From: CAZCFB01 sp964511535
GTDB taxonomy: Bacteria; Myxococcota_A; Polyangia; GCA-2747355; CAZCFB01
Length of the DNA: 44,393 nt
Direction of reading: 5' to 3'
Assembly (NCBI GenBank): GCA_964511535.1
Contig: CAZEFW010000067.1
Span: 1-44,393 of the forward strand
Each line of letters begins with the position of its first letter. Position 1 is the stretch's first letter. The notes below the pieces were generated by a model. The model saw nothing but the letters and a program-made list of their open reading frames with translations, was not told the DNA's origin and ran no database searches. Shown here one piece after another: positions 33,288 to 40,675 of this stretch. The position numbers and the translations under genes are program-made.

Positions 33288-34433
33288 ATGAAACTACGCG
33301 AGTATCAGGCCAAAGAGGTGTTCGCGCGCTACGGCATCACGGTGCCGGAGGGGGAGCTGGCGCGCAGCGAACAAGAGGCCCGGGCTGCGGCCGAGAAGCT
33401 CGGCGGTCCGGTGGTGATCAAGCCCCAGCTCGGCATCAAGGGCCGGGGCAAGGTGGGCGGCATCGGCTTCGCCGACGACCCCGACGGGGCGGCGGCCGAG
33501 GCCGCGCGGCTGCTCGGGTCAGACGTGCGCGGCGAGGTGGTGCGGACCCTGCTGGTGGAGCGGCGCGCGCGGATCGAGCGCGAGCTGTACCTGTCGGTGG
33601 CGGTGGATCACGGCGCGCGCCTGCCGCTGCTCATGGCGTCGCCCCGGGGGGGCGTGGACATCGAGGAGGTGGCCCGCACCAGCCCGGACCAGCTGCTGCG
33701 GCTGCACGGCTCCATGGTGGATCCGGTGGAGGACCTCGACCTGTCGGCGGTGGACGAGCTGCTGGGCGACGGGGCGGCCGACGTGATGCGCGCCCTGTAC
33801 CGCTGCTTCCGCGAGACCGACGCCGAGATGGTGGAGGTCAACCCGCTGGTGGTCACGCCCGACGGCCTGATGGCGGTGGACGCGGTGCTCAACGTGGACG
33901 ACGCCGCCCTGCCCCGCCACCCGGACCTGCAGGCCATGCGTGAGTCATTGCCCACCGACGATCCCCTGGCCGAGGAGGCGCGGGCCAGGCACTGGACCTA
34001 CATCAAGTTGGACGGCGACATCGCCATCCTCTCCAGCGGCGCGGGGCTGACCATGACCATCCTCGACCTGCTGGAGCGCGCCGGCGGCAAGGCGGCCAAC
34101 TTCCTCGACACGGCGCAGATCGACGAGCAAGGCATGGTGGCCGCCTTCGACCTGCTGCGTCGGGCCAGCACGCCGAAGGTCTGGCTCATAAACATCTTCG
34201 CAGGGCTGAACCGCTGCGACCGCCTGGCCGAGGGGATCCGCGACTACGTGCGCGAGCAGCAGCTTCCCCAGCCCATCGTGGTGCGCATGGTGGGCAACAT
34301 GGAACAGGAGGGTCACCGCATCCTGCGCGAGGTGTGCATCGAGCCGGTGACGGAGCTGGAGCAGGCCATCGAGCACTGCGTCGCCCTGAGCCAGGGAGGG
34401 AGGACCGATGACGTCCCACATTGTCGACGCTGA
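33288..34433 (+). CDS. SucC-like acyl-CoA ligase beta subunit (ATP-grasp)
   Basis: A 381-residue protein of the succinyl-CoA synthetase beta family. The start MKLREYQAKEVFARYGI is standard, the ATP-grasp loop is KGRGKVGGIG, and EVNPLVVTPDG holds the Mg/nucleotide glutamate. The C-terminal ligase domain is less conserved: where typical SucC reads NFLDVGGGA this one has NFLDTAQID. The family forms acyl-CoA from an acid, ATP and CoA via a phosphohistidine on the alpha subunit; succinate or malate are usual acids, but the change leaves substrate open. The ATG at 33288 is chosen since the family starts there; the frame is open upstream. Its 3' end overlaps the alpha-subunit gene by 26 bases. Confidence 0.82.
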   Translation: MKLREYQAKEVFARYGITVPEGELARSEQEARAAAEKLGGPVVIKPQLGIKGRGKVGGIGFADDPDGAAAEAARLLGSDVRGEVVRTLLVERRARIERELYLSVAVDHGARLPLLMASPRGGVDIEEVARTSPDQLLRLHGSMVDPVEDLDLSAVDELLGDGAADVMRALYRCFRETDAEMVEVNPLVVTPDGLMAVDAVLNVDDAALPRHPDLQAMRESLPTDDPLAEEARARHWTYIKLDGDIAILSSGAGLTMTILDLLERAGGKAANFLDTAQIDEQGMVAAFDLLRRASTPKVWLINIFAGLNRCDRLAEGIRDYVREQQLPQPIVVRMVGNMEQEGHRILREVCIEPVTELEQAIEHCVALSQGGRTDDVPHCRR

Positions 34434-35289
34434 CACCGCCGTGGCGGTGGTGGGGATCACGGGCCAGGCCGCCCGGCTCCACACGCGCATCATGAAGGCC
34501 TACGGCACGCAGGTGGTGGCGGGGGTGCGCCCCGGGGCCGCCGGGCAGCAGGTTGAGGGCGTGCCGGTGTTCGACTCTGCGGCCGAGGCCATGGCCGGCG
34601 CGGGCGCCAACGCGGCGGTGCTGTTCGTGCCGGCGCTGGCCATCCGCGCCGCCGCGCTGGAGGCGCTGGACGCCGGGCTGAAGCTGCTGGTGATGGTGCC
34701 GGAGCATGTGCCGGTGCACGACACCCTGGCCATCGCCGAGCGCGCGCGGCAGGTGGGCGCTCAGGTGGTGGGCCCCAACACCCCGGGGCTGATCCGCCCG
34801 TCGGTGAAGTGCAAGCTCGGGTTCCTGCCCGAGGCGTACTTCACGCCCGGGCCGGTGGGGGTGGCATCGCGCTCCGGCACGCTGCACTACGAGATGGTGC
34901 GGCGACTCACCGGTGAGGGGATCGGGCAGTCCACCTGCGTGGGCGTGGGCGGCGACGGGGTGGTGGGCACCACCTTCGCGGACATGCTGCGCTTCTTCCA
35001 GGATGATCCGGAGACCCGGGCCGTGCTGATGGTGGGGGAGATCGGCGGCACCATGGAGGAGGACGCGGCCGAGCTCGTCATCGCGGGGGAGGTGACCAAG
35101 CCGGTGGTCTCTTTCCTGGCGGGGCGCAACGCGCCGCCCGACAAGCGCATGGGCCACGCCGGGGCGATCATCGCCGCCGGGCGCGGCACCATCGAGAGCA
35201 AGGAGGAAGCGTTCGGACGCGCCGGTATCGCCCTGGCCGACCTGCCGGGAGACGTGGTGCCGATGCTGCGGCGGGCGCTGGAAAGGTAA
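34408..35289 (+). CDS. SucD-like acyl-CoA ligase alpha subunit
   Basis: A 293-residue alpha subunit. It has a CoA-binding Rossmann domain (VAVVGITGQAARLHTRIM, GPNTPGLIRP), SRSGTLHYE, Glu211 in GEIGG, and the phosphorylated His250 in KRMGHAGAII. All catalytic parts are present, so the complex with the beta subunit should be active. It would run succinate (or another dicarboxylate) to its CoA ester or the reverse. Overlapping genes and matching features show they make one enzyme. A Ser/Thr kinase gene starts only seven bases after its stop, so the kinase is expressed together with this enzyme; the functional link is unknown. Confidence 0.88.
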   Translation: MTSHIVDADTAVAVVGITGQAARLHTRIMKAYGTQVVAGVRPGAAGQQVEGVPVFDSAAEAMAGAGANAAVLFVPALAIRAAALEALDAGLKLLVMVPEHVPVHDTLAIAERARQVGAQVVGPNTPGLIRPSVKCKLGFLPEAYFTPGPVGVASRSGTLHYEMVRRLTGEGIGQSTCVGVGGDGVVGTTFADMLRFFQDDPETRAVLMVGEIGGTMEEDAAELVIAGEVTKPVVSFLAGRNAPPDKRMGHAGAIIAAGRGTIESKEEAFGRAGIALADLPGDVVPMLRRALER

Positions 35290-35296
35290 AGCAGAC

Positions 35297-36826
35297 ATGA
35301 GCGAAGAGAAGAACGAGACCAAACGCCAGGTGGAGGTGGACGCCCAGAACCCACAGATGGAGGTGGGGGAGCGGGTGGAGATCAGCAAGCCTCTTGGCGA
35401 GGGGGCCATGTGCGTCGTGCGCGGCGCCCTGGACCGCAACCTGCTGCGGCCCACGGCCATCAAGCTGCTGCACCCGGAACTGGCCAGGGACGACAACACC
35501 CGGCGGCGCATGATCGAGGAGGCCCAGATCACCGCGCAGCTGGACCACCCGAACATCCTGCCGGTCTACGAGCTGGGGGAGACCGAGGAGGGTGAACTCT
35601 ACTTCACCATGAAGGTGGTGGCGGGGCAGAACCTGCAGCAGCTGCTCTACTCGCAGAACCCCGCGGCGCGCACCGACGCCGAGCTGCTGGAGCTGGTGCA
35701 GATCCTGATCAAGGTGTGTGACGCGCTGGCCTTCGCCCACAGCCACGGCGTGGTTCACCGGGACATCAAGCCGGACAACATCATGCTGGGGGAATTCGGC
35801 GAGGTGTACCTGATGGACTGGGGCATCTCCAAGCTGCGCGAGCAGCTGCGACAGGGCGTTGACAGCGAGGAGGCGTCCGTGGGGCGGCGCGGGCGGCCGC
35901 GCATCGCCAGCCAGGACGGCAAGTACGTGGGCACGCCGTACTACATGTCGCCCGAGCAGGCGCGCGGGGACCACGCGGCCACCGACGAGCGCTCGGACGT
36001 CTTCGCCATCGGCGCCATCATCTACGAGACGCTCATCGGGGTGCCGCCCTTCGACGCCGAGCGCATCATGGAGGTGCTCAAGCTGGCCGCGGCCTGCGAG
36101 GTGGTGCCGCCCCAGGAGCGGGTACCGTTTCCGCTGCCGCCCAAGCTGTGCGCCATCGCCATGAAGGCCATGACCAAGGATCCGACGCAGCGGTACCAGA
36201 CCGCGGCGGAGGTCAAGGCCGAGCTGCTGAGCTTCATGCAGAGCGGGTGGCACTTCCCGGTGGAGCGGGTCGCGCCAGGGGAGGACGTCGTCACCGAGGG
36301 CGAGGCGGGCGACTGCGCCTACATCATCTCAACCGGCACCTGCCGGGTGTACAAGGAGGTCGGGGGCAAGCAGGTCGAGCTGGCCGAGCTGGGGCCCGGA
36401 GACGTGTTCGGCGAGACCGCCGTCTTCACCGACGAGGCGCGCGGGGCCACGGTGCGGGCGGTTGACCGGGTGGAGCTCAAGGTGGTGCCGCGGGAGTTCT
36501 TCGAGAGCGACATCGGATCCGGGCAGGCGCTCGGCCTGTTCGTCAAGGCGGTGGCTCGGCGCTTCAACGAGCGCAACCAGCGCGCTCTGGAGCTCGAGCA
36601 CGAGGCGGAGCACGCCGAGATGCTCGGGCAGATATACCGCTACCTGGTGTTCGCAGGGGAAAACGTCGACGAGGGGCGCCGGCGAGAGGCCCCCTGGTCC
36701 CGGCTGCGGGAGCAGCTGATGGCCCGCTTCAACCATGACGAGGACGGCCTCCTGGAGCTGCTTCAGGAGGATCCGATGCTCGAGCTGGACATCGGCCGGG
36801 ACATCATCGCTTTGGGGCGGATCTAG
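35297..36826 (+). CDS. Ser/Thr kinase fused to cyclic-nucleotide-binding domain
   Basis: A 509-residue cytoplasmic protein. Residues 25-310 are a Hanks-type kinase: Gly-rich loop LGEGAMCVV, Lys56 in TAIKLL, HRDIKPDN at 154-161, and DWG (174-176) in place of the usual DFG. Residues 318-410 form a cyclic nucleotide-binding domain with the phosphate-binding cassette FGETAVFTDEARGATV (Glu373, Arg382). The last 90 residues are helical and unassigned. There is no membrane helix or extracellular sensor, unlike most bacterial kinases, so cAMP, cGMP or a related nucleotide may regulate it. It follows the SucD-like gene at seven bases and is probably in its operon. Confidence 0.9.
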   Translation: MSEEKNETKRQVEVDAQNPQMEVGERVEISKPLGEGAMCVVRGALDRNLLRPTAIKLLHPELARDDNTRRRMIEEAQITAQLDHPNILPVYELGETEEGELYFTMKVVAGQNLQQLLYSQNPAARTDAELLELVQILIKVCDALAFAHSHGVVHRDIKPDNIMLGEFGEVYLMDWGISKLREQLRQGVDSEEASVGRRGRPRIASQDGKYVGTPYYMSPEQARGDHAATDERSDVFAIGAIIYETLIGVPPFDAERIMEVLKLAAACEVVPPQERVPFPLPPKLCAIAMKAMTKDPTQRYQTAAEVKAELLSFMQSGWHFPVERVAPGEDVVTEGEAGDCAYIISTGTCRVYKEVGGKQVELAELGPGDVFGETAVFTDEARGATVRAVDRVELKVVPREFFESDIGSGQALGLFVKAVARRFNERNQRALELEHEAEHAEMLGQIYRYLVFAGENVDEGRRREAPWSRLREQLMARFNHDEDGLLELLQEDPMLELDIGRDIIALGRI

Positions 36827-36850
36827 CACGCAAATGCGCTAAGCTTCTGC

Positions 36851-37297
36851 ATGAAAATCACAATGTCGAGCACGGTCGATGCGCCGCTGGAGCGTGTGTT
36901 CGAGGTCTACACTGACATCGAAAACGCAGCGGGGCGTATCGAGGGCATCAAGAAGCTGGAGATCCTGAGTGAGACGCGGTCAGGGCTCGGGCTCAAGTGG
37001 CGTGAAACGCGGGAGTTCATGGGCAAGGAAGCCGTCGAGGAGATGGAGATCACCGGCATCGACCCACCCGACTCCTACAAGGTGGAGGCCGAATCCCACG
37101 GCACTCACTACACCTCGATCTTCACGTTCAAGGAACAGACCGGCGCCACCACCGTCGCCTGGGAATTCGCGGGCGAGCCCCTGACCCTGGTCTCCAAGGT
37201 CATGTCCGTGATGGCCGTCCTCTTCTCGGGCTCGCTCAAAAAGATGATGCAAGGCGACCTCGACGATCTGAAGAAGTACATCGAGACCGCCCAATAA
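36851..37297 (+). CDS. SRPBCC (START/Bet v1-like) family protein
   Basis: A 148-residue protein of the SRPBCC/polyketide cyclase-like family: it starts with ITMSSTVDAPLERVFEVYTDIEN and has the repeated beta-strand pattern KWRETREFMGKEAVEEMEI and TIFTFKEQTGATTVAWEF-like strands around a ligand cavity, ending in a long helix (LKKMMQGDLDDLKKYIE). The family binds hydrophobic ligands or acts in aromatic polyketide or toxin-antitoxin systems; the ligand here is unknown. It follows the kinase gene at 24 bases and could share its mRNA. Its last codons overlap by two bases the first unit of the repeat array. Confidence 0.8.
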   Translation: MKITMSSTVDAPLERVFEVYTDIENAAGRIEGIKKLEILSETRSGLGLKWRETREFMGKEAVEEMEITGIDPPDSYKVEAESHGTHYTSIFTFKEQTGATTVAWEFAGEPLTLVSKVMSVMAVLFSGSLKKMMQGDLDDLKKYIETAQ

Positions 37298-37456
37298 AAT
37301 GTCAAGTAGGGGGGTCTGACCCCTACACTTGACATTTTCGCAGGTCATTCCGAAAAAGTGTCAAGCAGGGGGGTCTGACCCCTACACTTGACACTTTGCG
37401 AGAGCCGCCCGGTAAAATGACAAGTAGGGGGGTCTGACCCCTACACTTGACATTTT
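37296..37456. repeat. three palindromic REP-like units with 59-bp period
   Basis: Three 43-base units lie at 37296-37338, 37355-37397 and 37414-37456, separated by two spacers of exactly 16 bases with unrelated sequence. Each unit is a near-palindrome with core GGGGTCTGACCCC and arms AAAATGTCAAG/CTTGACATTTT. Unit 2 has A to G in the left arm and the matching T to C in the right arm, which keeps the hairpin. Unit 3 has one uncompensated change. The core resembles REP elements that, in several bacteria, are spread by REP-associated tyrosine transposases; none is encoded here. Confidence 0.92.
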
Positions 37457-37488
37457 ATTGTGGGGGATTGGTTGGCCTGTTTCTGGTC

Positions 37489-37494
37489 TATAAT
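37489..37494 (+). promoter_or_regulatory. -10 element upstream of the FHA activator gene
   Basis: TATAAT at 37489-37494 is a perfect -10 hexamer, 37 bases before the ATG at 37531. A -35 is poor: TTGGTT at 37468-37473 leaves only 15 bases of spacing. The TTGACA in the last repeat unit is too far away (36 bases) to pair with it. Confidence 0.45.
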
Positions 37495-37530
37495 CGGCAG
37501 CTTCTTTGCGGAAAATGGATTCGGAGCGGC

Positions 37531-38811
37531 ATGACGGCAGGACAGGGTACGACCAGGACCATCAGCACGGGCGGGGACGGTACCATTCGGCAAAAGCCGA
37601 TCCCCGGCTTGCTCTTGCTGTGGACCGAGGCGGAGATCACTGGCGACGGAATCTATCCTTTTCAGGCAGAGGTGAGCATCGGGCGAGGCCCGGACTGCGT
37701 CATCTTCCTCGAGGACCCCGGGCTGTCCCGGAGCCACGCCGTGATCAGGCAGGAGCGCGGCAAGGTGACGGTGCTGGACCGCGGGAGCCACAACGGGACC
37801 TTCATCCATGGCCGGCGGATCCGGGGCGAGGAGGTGCTGCCGGGCGGCGGACTGGTACGGTGCGGCCAGAGCCTGCTGGCCAGCGTGCCCGACACCCGTC
37901 CCTACCGCGGCTGGCGCAGCTGGGGACCCGAGGGACCGCTGGTGGGCGGGCCCGAGATCCGCCAGCTCAAGGAGGAGATCCGCACCTTCGCCACCTCGGG
38001 GCTGGAGGTGCTCATCCTGGGCGATAGCGGCACCGGCAAGGAGCTGGTGGCCAGGGAGGTGCACCGGCAGAGCGAGCGCAACGGGCCCCTGGTGGCGGCC
38101 AACTGCGCGGCCCTGCCCGAGGCGGAGCTGTTCGGCGCGATGCGCGGAGCGTTCACCGGCGCAGACCGGGACCGCGACGGCCTGATGCGCGCGGCCCACG
38201 GCGGCACCCTGTTCCTGGACGAGGTGACCGAGCTGCCGCCTTCGCTGCAGGCCAAGCTGCTGCGGGTGGTGGAGCAGCAGGAGGTGCGGCCCCTGGGCGG
38301 CTCGCGCAGCTTCCCGGTGGACACCCGCCTGGTGGCGGCCACCAACCGCTCCATGGCGGCCGAGGTTCAGCGCGGCAGCTTCCGCGCCGACCTGTATCAC
38401 CGGCTGCGCGGCGCCGAGATCCGGCTGCCGCCGCTGCGGGAGCGGCGCAACGACATCGCCCTGCTCGCCAGCCACCTGGCCAGCGGCGGCCCCGCCCCGT
38501 CGGTGGTGGCCATGGAGCGGCTGCTGCTGCACAGCTGGCCCGGCAACGTGCGCGAGCTGGACCGCGCCCTGCGCGAGGCGGCGGCGCGGGCCGCGGCCAG
38601 GGGCGCCGAGCGCATCCTGCCGGAGCACCTGCGCGCCGATATCCTGCCCGGCGGCGCGAACGATGACGAGGAGACGGCCCGCCTCTCCCGGGCCATGAAG
38701 GCGTGCGGCGGCAACGTGGCCCATGCCGCCCAGCAGCTCGGCGTATCCCGGGCCCAGGTCTACAAGCTGCTCAAGCAGCGCGGGCTGGACGCCAGCGACT
38801 TCAGGAGCTGA
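37531..38811 (+). CDS. FHA-domain sigma-54-dependent transcriptional activator
   Basis: A 426-residue enhancer-binding protein. Residues 30-115 form a forkhead-associated domain (SIGRGPDCVIFLEDPGLSRSHA, then SHNGTFIHGRRI), which binds phosphothreonine and replaces the usual receiver domain. The AAA+ domain has Walker A GDSGTGKE (164-171), the sigma-54-contacting GAFTGA (206-211), Walker B GGTLFLDE and FRADLYHRL. A Fis-type HTH ends the protein (NVAHAAQQLGVSRAQVYKLL). This architecture is typical of myxobacteria, where Ser/Thr kinases control such activators; a kinase gene follows directly. The ATG at 37531 has GGAG at seven bases; the frame upstream runs into the repeat array. It should drive sigma-54 promoters elsewhere. 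Confidence 0.93.
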   Translation: MTAGQGTTRTISTGGDGTIRQKPIPGLLLLWTEAEITGDGIYPFQAEVSIGRGPDCVIFLEDPGLSRSHAVIRQERGKVTVLDRGSHNGTFIHGRRIRGEEVLPGGGLVRCGQSLLASVPDTRPYRGWRSWGPEGPLVGGPEIRQLKEEIRTFATSGLEVLILGDSGTGKELVAREVHRQSERNGPLVAANCAALPEAELFGAMRGAFTGADRDRDGLMRAAHGGTLFLDEVTELPPSLQAKLLRVVEQQEVRPLGGSRSFPVDTRLVAATNRSMAAEVQRGSFRADLYHRLRGAEIRLPPLRERRNDIALLASHLASGGPAPSVVAMERLLLHSWPGNVRELDRALREAAARAAARGAERILPEHLRADILPGGANDDEETARLSRAMKACGGNVAHAAQQLGVSRAQVYKLLKQRGLDASDFRS

Positions 38812-38914
38812 TCCGGGGCCCACCCGCCTGCGCGCGTTTTACGCAGAGTTCTGTTTAAACCTCCCGCCCCCTCCTGTAGGATAAATGCCGTAACTGCGAA
38901 CAGTTGGATCTGTA

Positions 38915-40489
38915 ATGACGGCAGGGGAATCAAGGGGCTTTTTCTGTCCCGGATGCATGGGGCCGCTGGAGAAATCTAGCGAGGAGTGCGGCGCTTGCGC
39001 CATGCCTCGCCCCGACAGCGGCTGGCCCCGCGACCCCTACCTGGGGCGCACCATCGGCGGCAAGTACCGCCTGGACAAGAAGCTCGGCGCCGGCGGCTTC
39101 GCCCAGGTGTTCCTCGCCCGCCAGATAGAGGGCGGCATCGACCTGGGCGAGGTGGTGCTCAAGTTCTTGCACCAGAACCTGGCCCAGAACGAGTCCATCA
39201 GGAAGCGCTTCATCAACGAGGCGCGCGCGGCGCGGCAGATCCGCTCACCCCACGCGGTCAAGATGTTCGACCTCGGCTTCGACGACGACGGCGTGCCGTA
39301 CCTGGTGATGGAGTACCTGGAGGGCGAGAGCCTGGAGCAGGCGCTCAACCGCACGGGCAAGCAGCCCCCGGAGCGGGTGGTTCGCATAGGCCTGCAGGTG
39401 GCCGGCGCGCTGGACGAGTGCCACGAAAAGGGCATCATCCACCGCGACCTGAAGCCGGACAACCTGCTGCTCATCGCTGGCCGCGGCGAGGACTTCGTAA
39501 AGGTGCTCGACTTCGGCATCGCCCGGGTCCCGGACAAGGACGGCACCGTGACTCACACGGTGATGGGCACGCCGCGCTACATGCCGCCCGAGCAGATCAT
39601 GATGGAGGAGATGGACGGCGGCGTGGACATCTTCGCCCTCGGCGTGATCCTGTTCGAGTGCCTGGCCGGCTGCCCCCCCATCCCCGCGTCGACGCCCATG
39701 GCGTACATGCAGCTCAACCTGAGCGAAAAGCCGATGTCGCTGTGCGAGATCTGCCCAGAGCTTCCATATCACCTAGAAATCCTTCTAGAATTAATGATGA
39801 ACAAAGAGCGAGGGGCGAGGCCCCAGAGCATGTCGGATGTAGAGCGACGGCTTCAAATCATTGGCAGAGCCAACGGGTGGATTGCCGGCGGCTCAATGGA
39901 GAAACCGACGGGCGAGGCTATCAAGGCCACGAGCCGCTTGGACGGAGACGGCGTAGTTTTTGACCTTGATATGGAAACCACGCTGCCGGATGAAGCTCTT
40001 CTAGAAGATCCTGCCCTTGCTCCAACATTGACACCCGCACCGCCCATTGACTCTGTGGCGCAGAAGTCGGTCCTCTCAGCCAAAGCGCTACCCAGGCGGC
40101 GGTTGTGGCCGATGCTCCTCGTGCTTCTGCTTCTGGGTGGGGGCGTCGGGCTAATGGTGGCGCAGCCCAGGGAAGGGGAGCAGAGCCCTGGGCCCGCCAA
40201 CGAATCGGCCAATGGGCCGGAGCCAGCTCAAGTGGCTGCCCCTGCTCCCCCTGCTACTCAACCTGCGGCGGCGCCAATTACCCCAGACGCCGGTCCTCAT
40301 GCGGCTCTGACCAGGGTAGCGCTCAAGCCGGACGCCGCCCCGCGCGAGCCAGATTTGGCCGCATCGCCCCCGCCGAAAGAAAAGAAGGCGGTTTCGAAGA
40401 AGCGCCGCAAGCCGCCTCGCCGCTCTGAGAAGAAGAGGGTCACAGAGGGGATCGGCGACGAGTACGGGGATCGCACCGGGGGCCTCTGA
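38915..40489 (+). CDS. transmembrane Ser/Thr kinase with zinc-ribbon N-terminus
   Basis: A 524-residue protein. Residues 11-28 hold CPGC and CGAC, a zinc-ribbon-like pair. The kinase domain (51-315) has GAGGFAQVF, Lys83, HRDLKPDN at 176-183 and DFG at 199-201, so it should be active. A single membrane helix (about 398-416) is followed by a Pro/Ala-rich, then Lys-rich outside region. It may sense the envelope and signal to the FHA activator encoded upstream. From codon 281 (base 39755) on, codon use changes abruptly to CTA, TTA, AGA and GTA types, unlike the very GC-rich first part, suggesting that the 3' third came from another source by recombination. Confidence 0.9.
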   Translation: MTAGESRGFFCPGCMGPLEKSSEECGACAMPRPDSGWPRDPYLGRTIGGKYRLDKKLGAGGFAQVFLARQIEGGIDLGEVVLKFLHQNLAQNESIRKRFINEARAARQIRSPHAVKMFDLGFDDDGVPYLVMEYLEGESLEQALNRTGKQPPERVVRIGLQVAGALDECHEKGIIHRDLKPDNLLLIAGRGEDFVKVLDFGIARVPDKDGTVTHTVMGTPRYMPPEQIMMEEMDGGVDIFALGVILFECLAGCPPIPASTPMAYMQLNLSEKPMSLCEICPELPYHLEILLELMMNKERGARPQSMSDVERRLQIIGRANGWIAGGSMEKPTGEAIKATSRLDGDGVVFDLDMETTLPDEALLEDPALAPTLTPAPPIDSVAQKSVLSAKALPRRRLWPMLLVLLLLGGGVGLMVAQPREGEQSPGPANESANGPEPAQVAAPAPPATQPAAAPITPDAGPHAALTRVALKPDAAPREPDLAASPPPKEKKAVSKKRRKPPRRSEKKRVTEGIGDEYGDRTGGL

Positions 40490-40675
40490 GCCAAGGGTCA
40501 CCGTCACAGCTGATGTGACATGTCATGACAGGGGGGATCAAAGAAAAACGGAATGGTTTCTAGCGCCTGGACGCGTCCGTCCGGAAGCGTCAGCCTTGGG
40601 GGCAACGTTCGCGGATAGCGAGATCATAGGCCTTTTCAATTGGAACAATATTTGCTCATCAGGGGTGCAATCGAT

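Noticed and set aside
37296..37456. CRISPR array
   Set aside because: Repeats and spacers are regular, but the spacers are only 16 bases, the repeats are full palindromes with internal changes, and no cas gene is present.
38892..38905. Small perfect hairpin AACTG-CGAA-CAGTT before the second kinase gene
   Set aside because: A five-base stem is too short to infer regulation, though it lies ten bases before the start codon.
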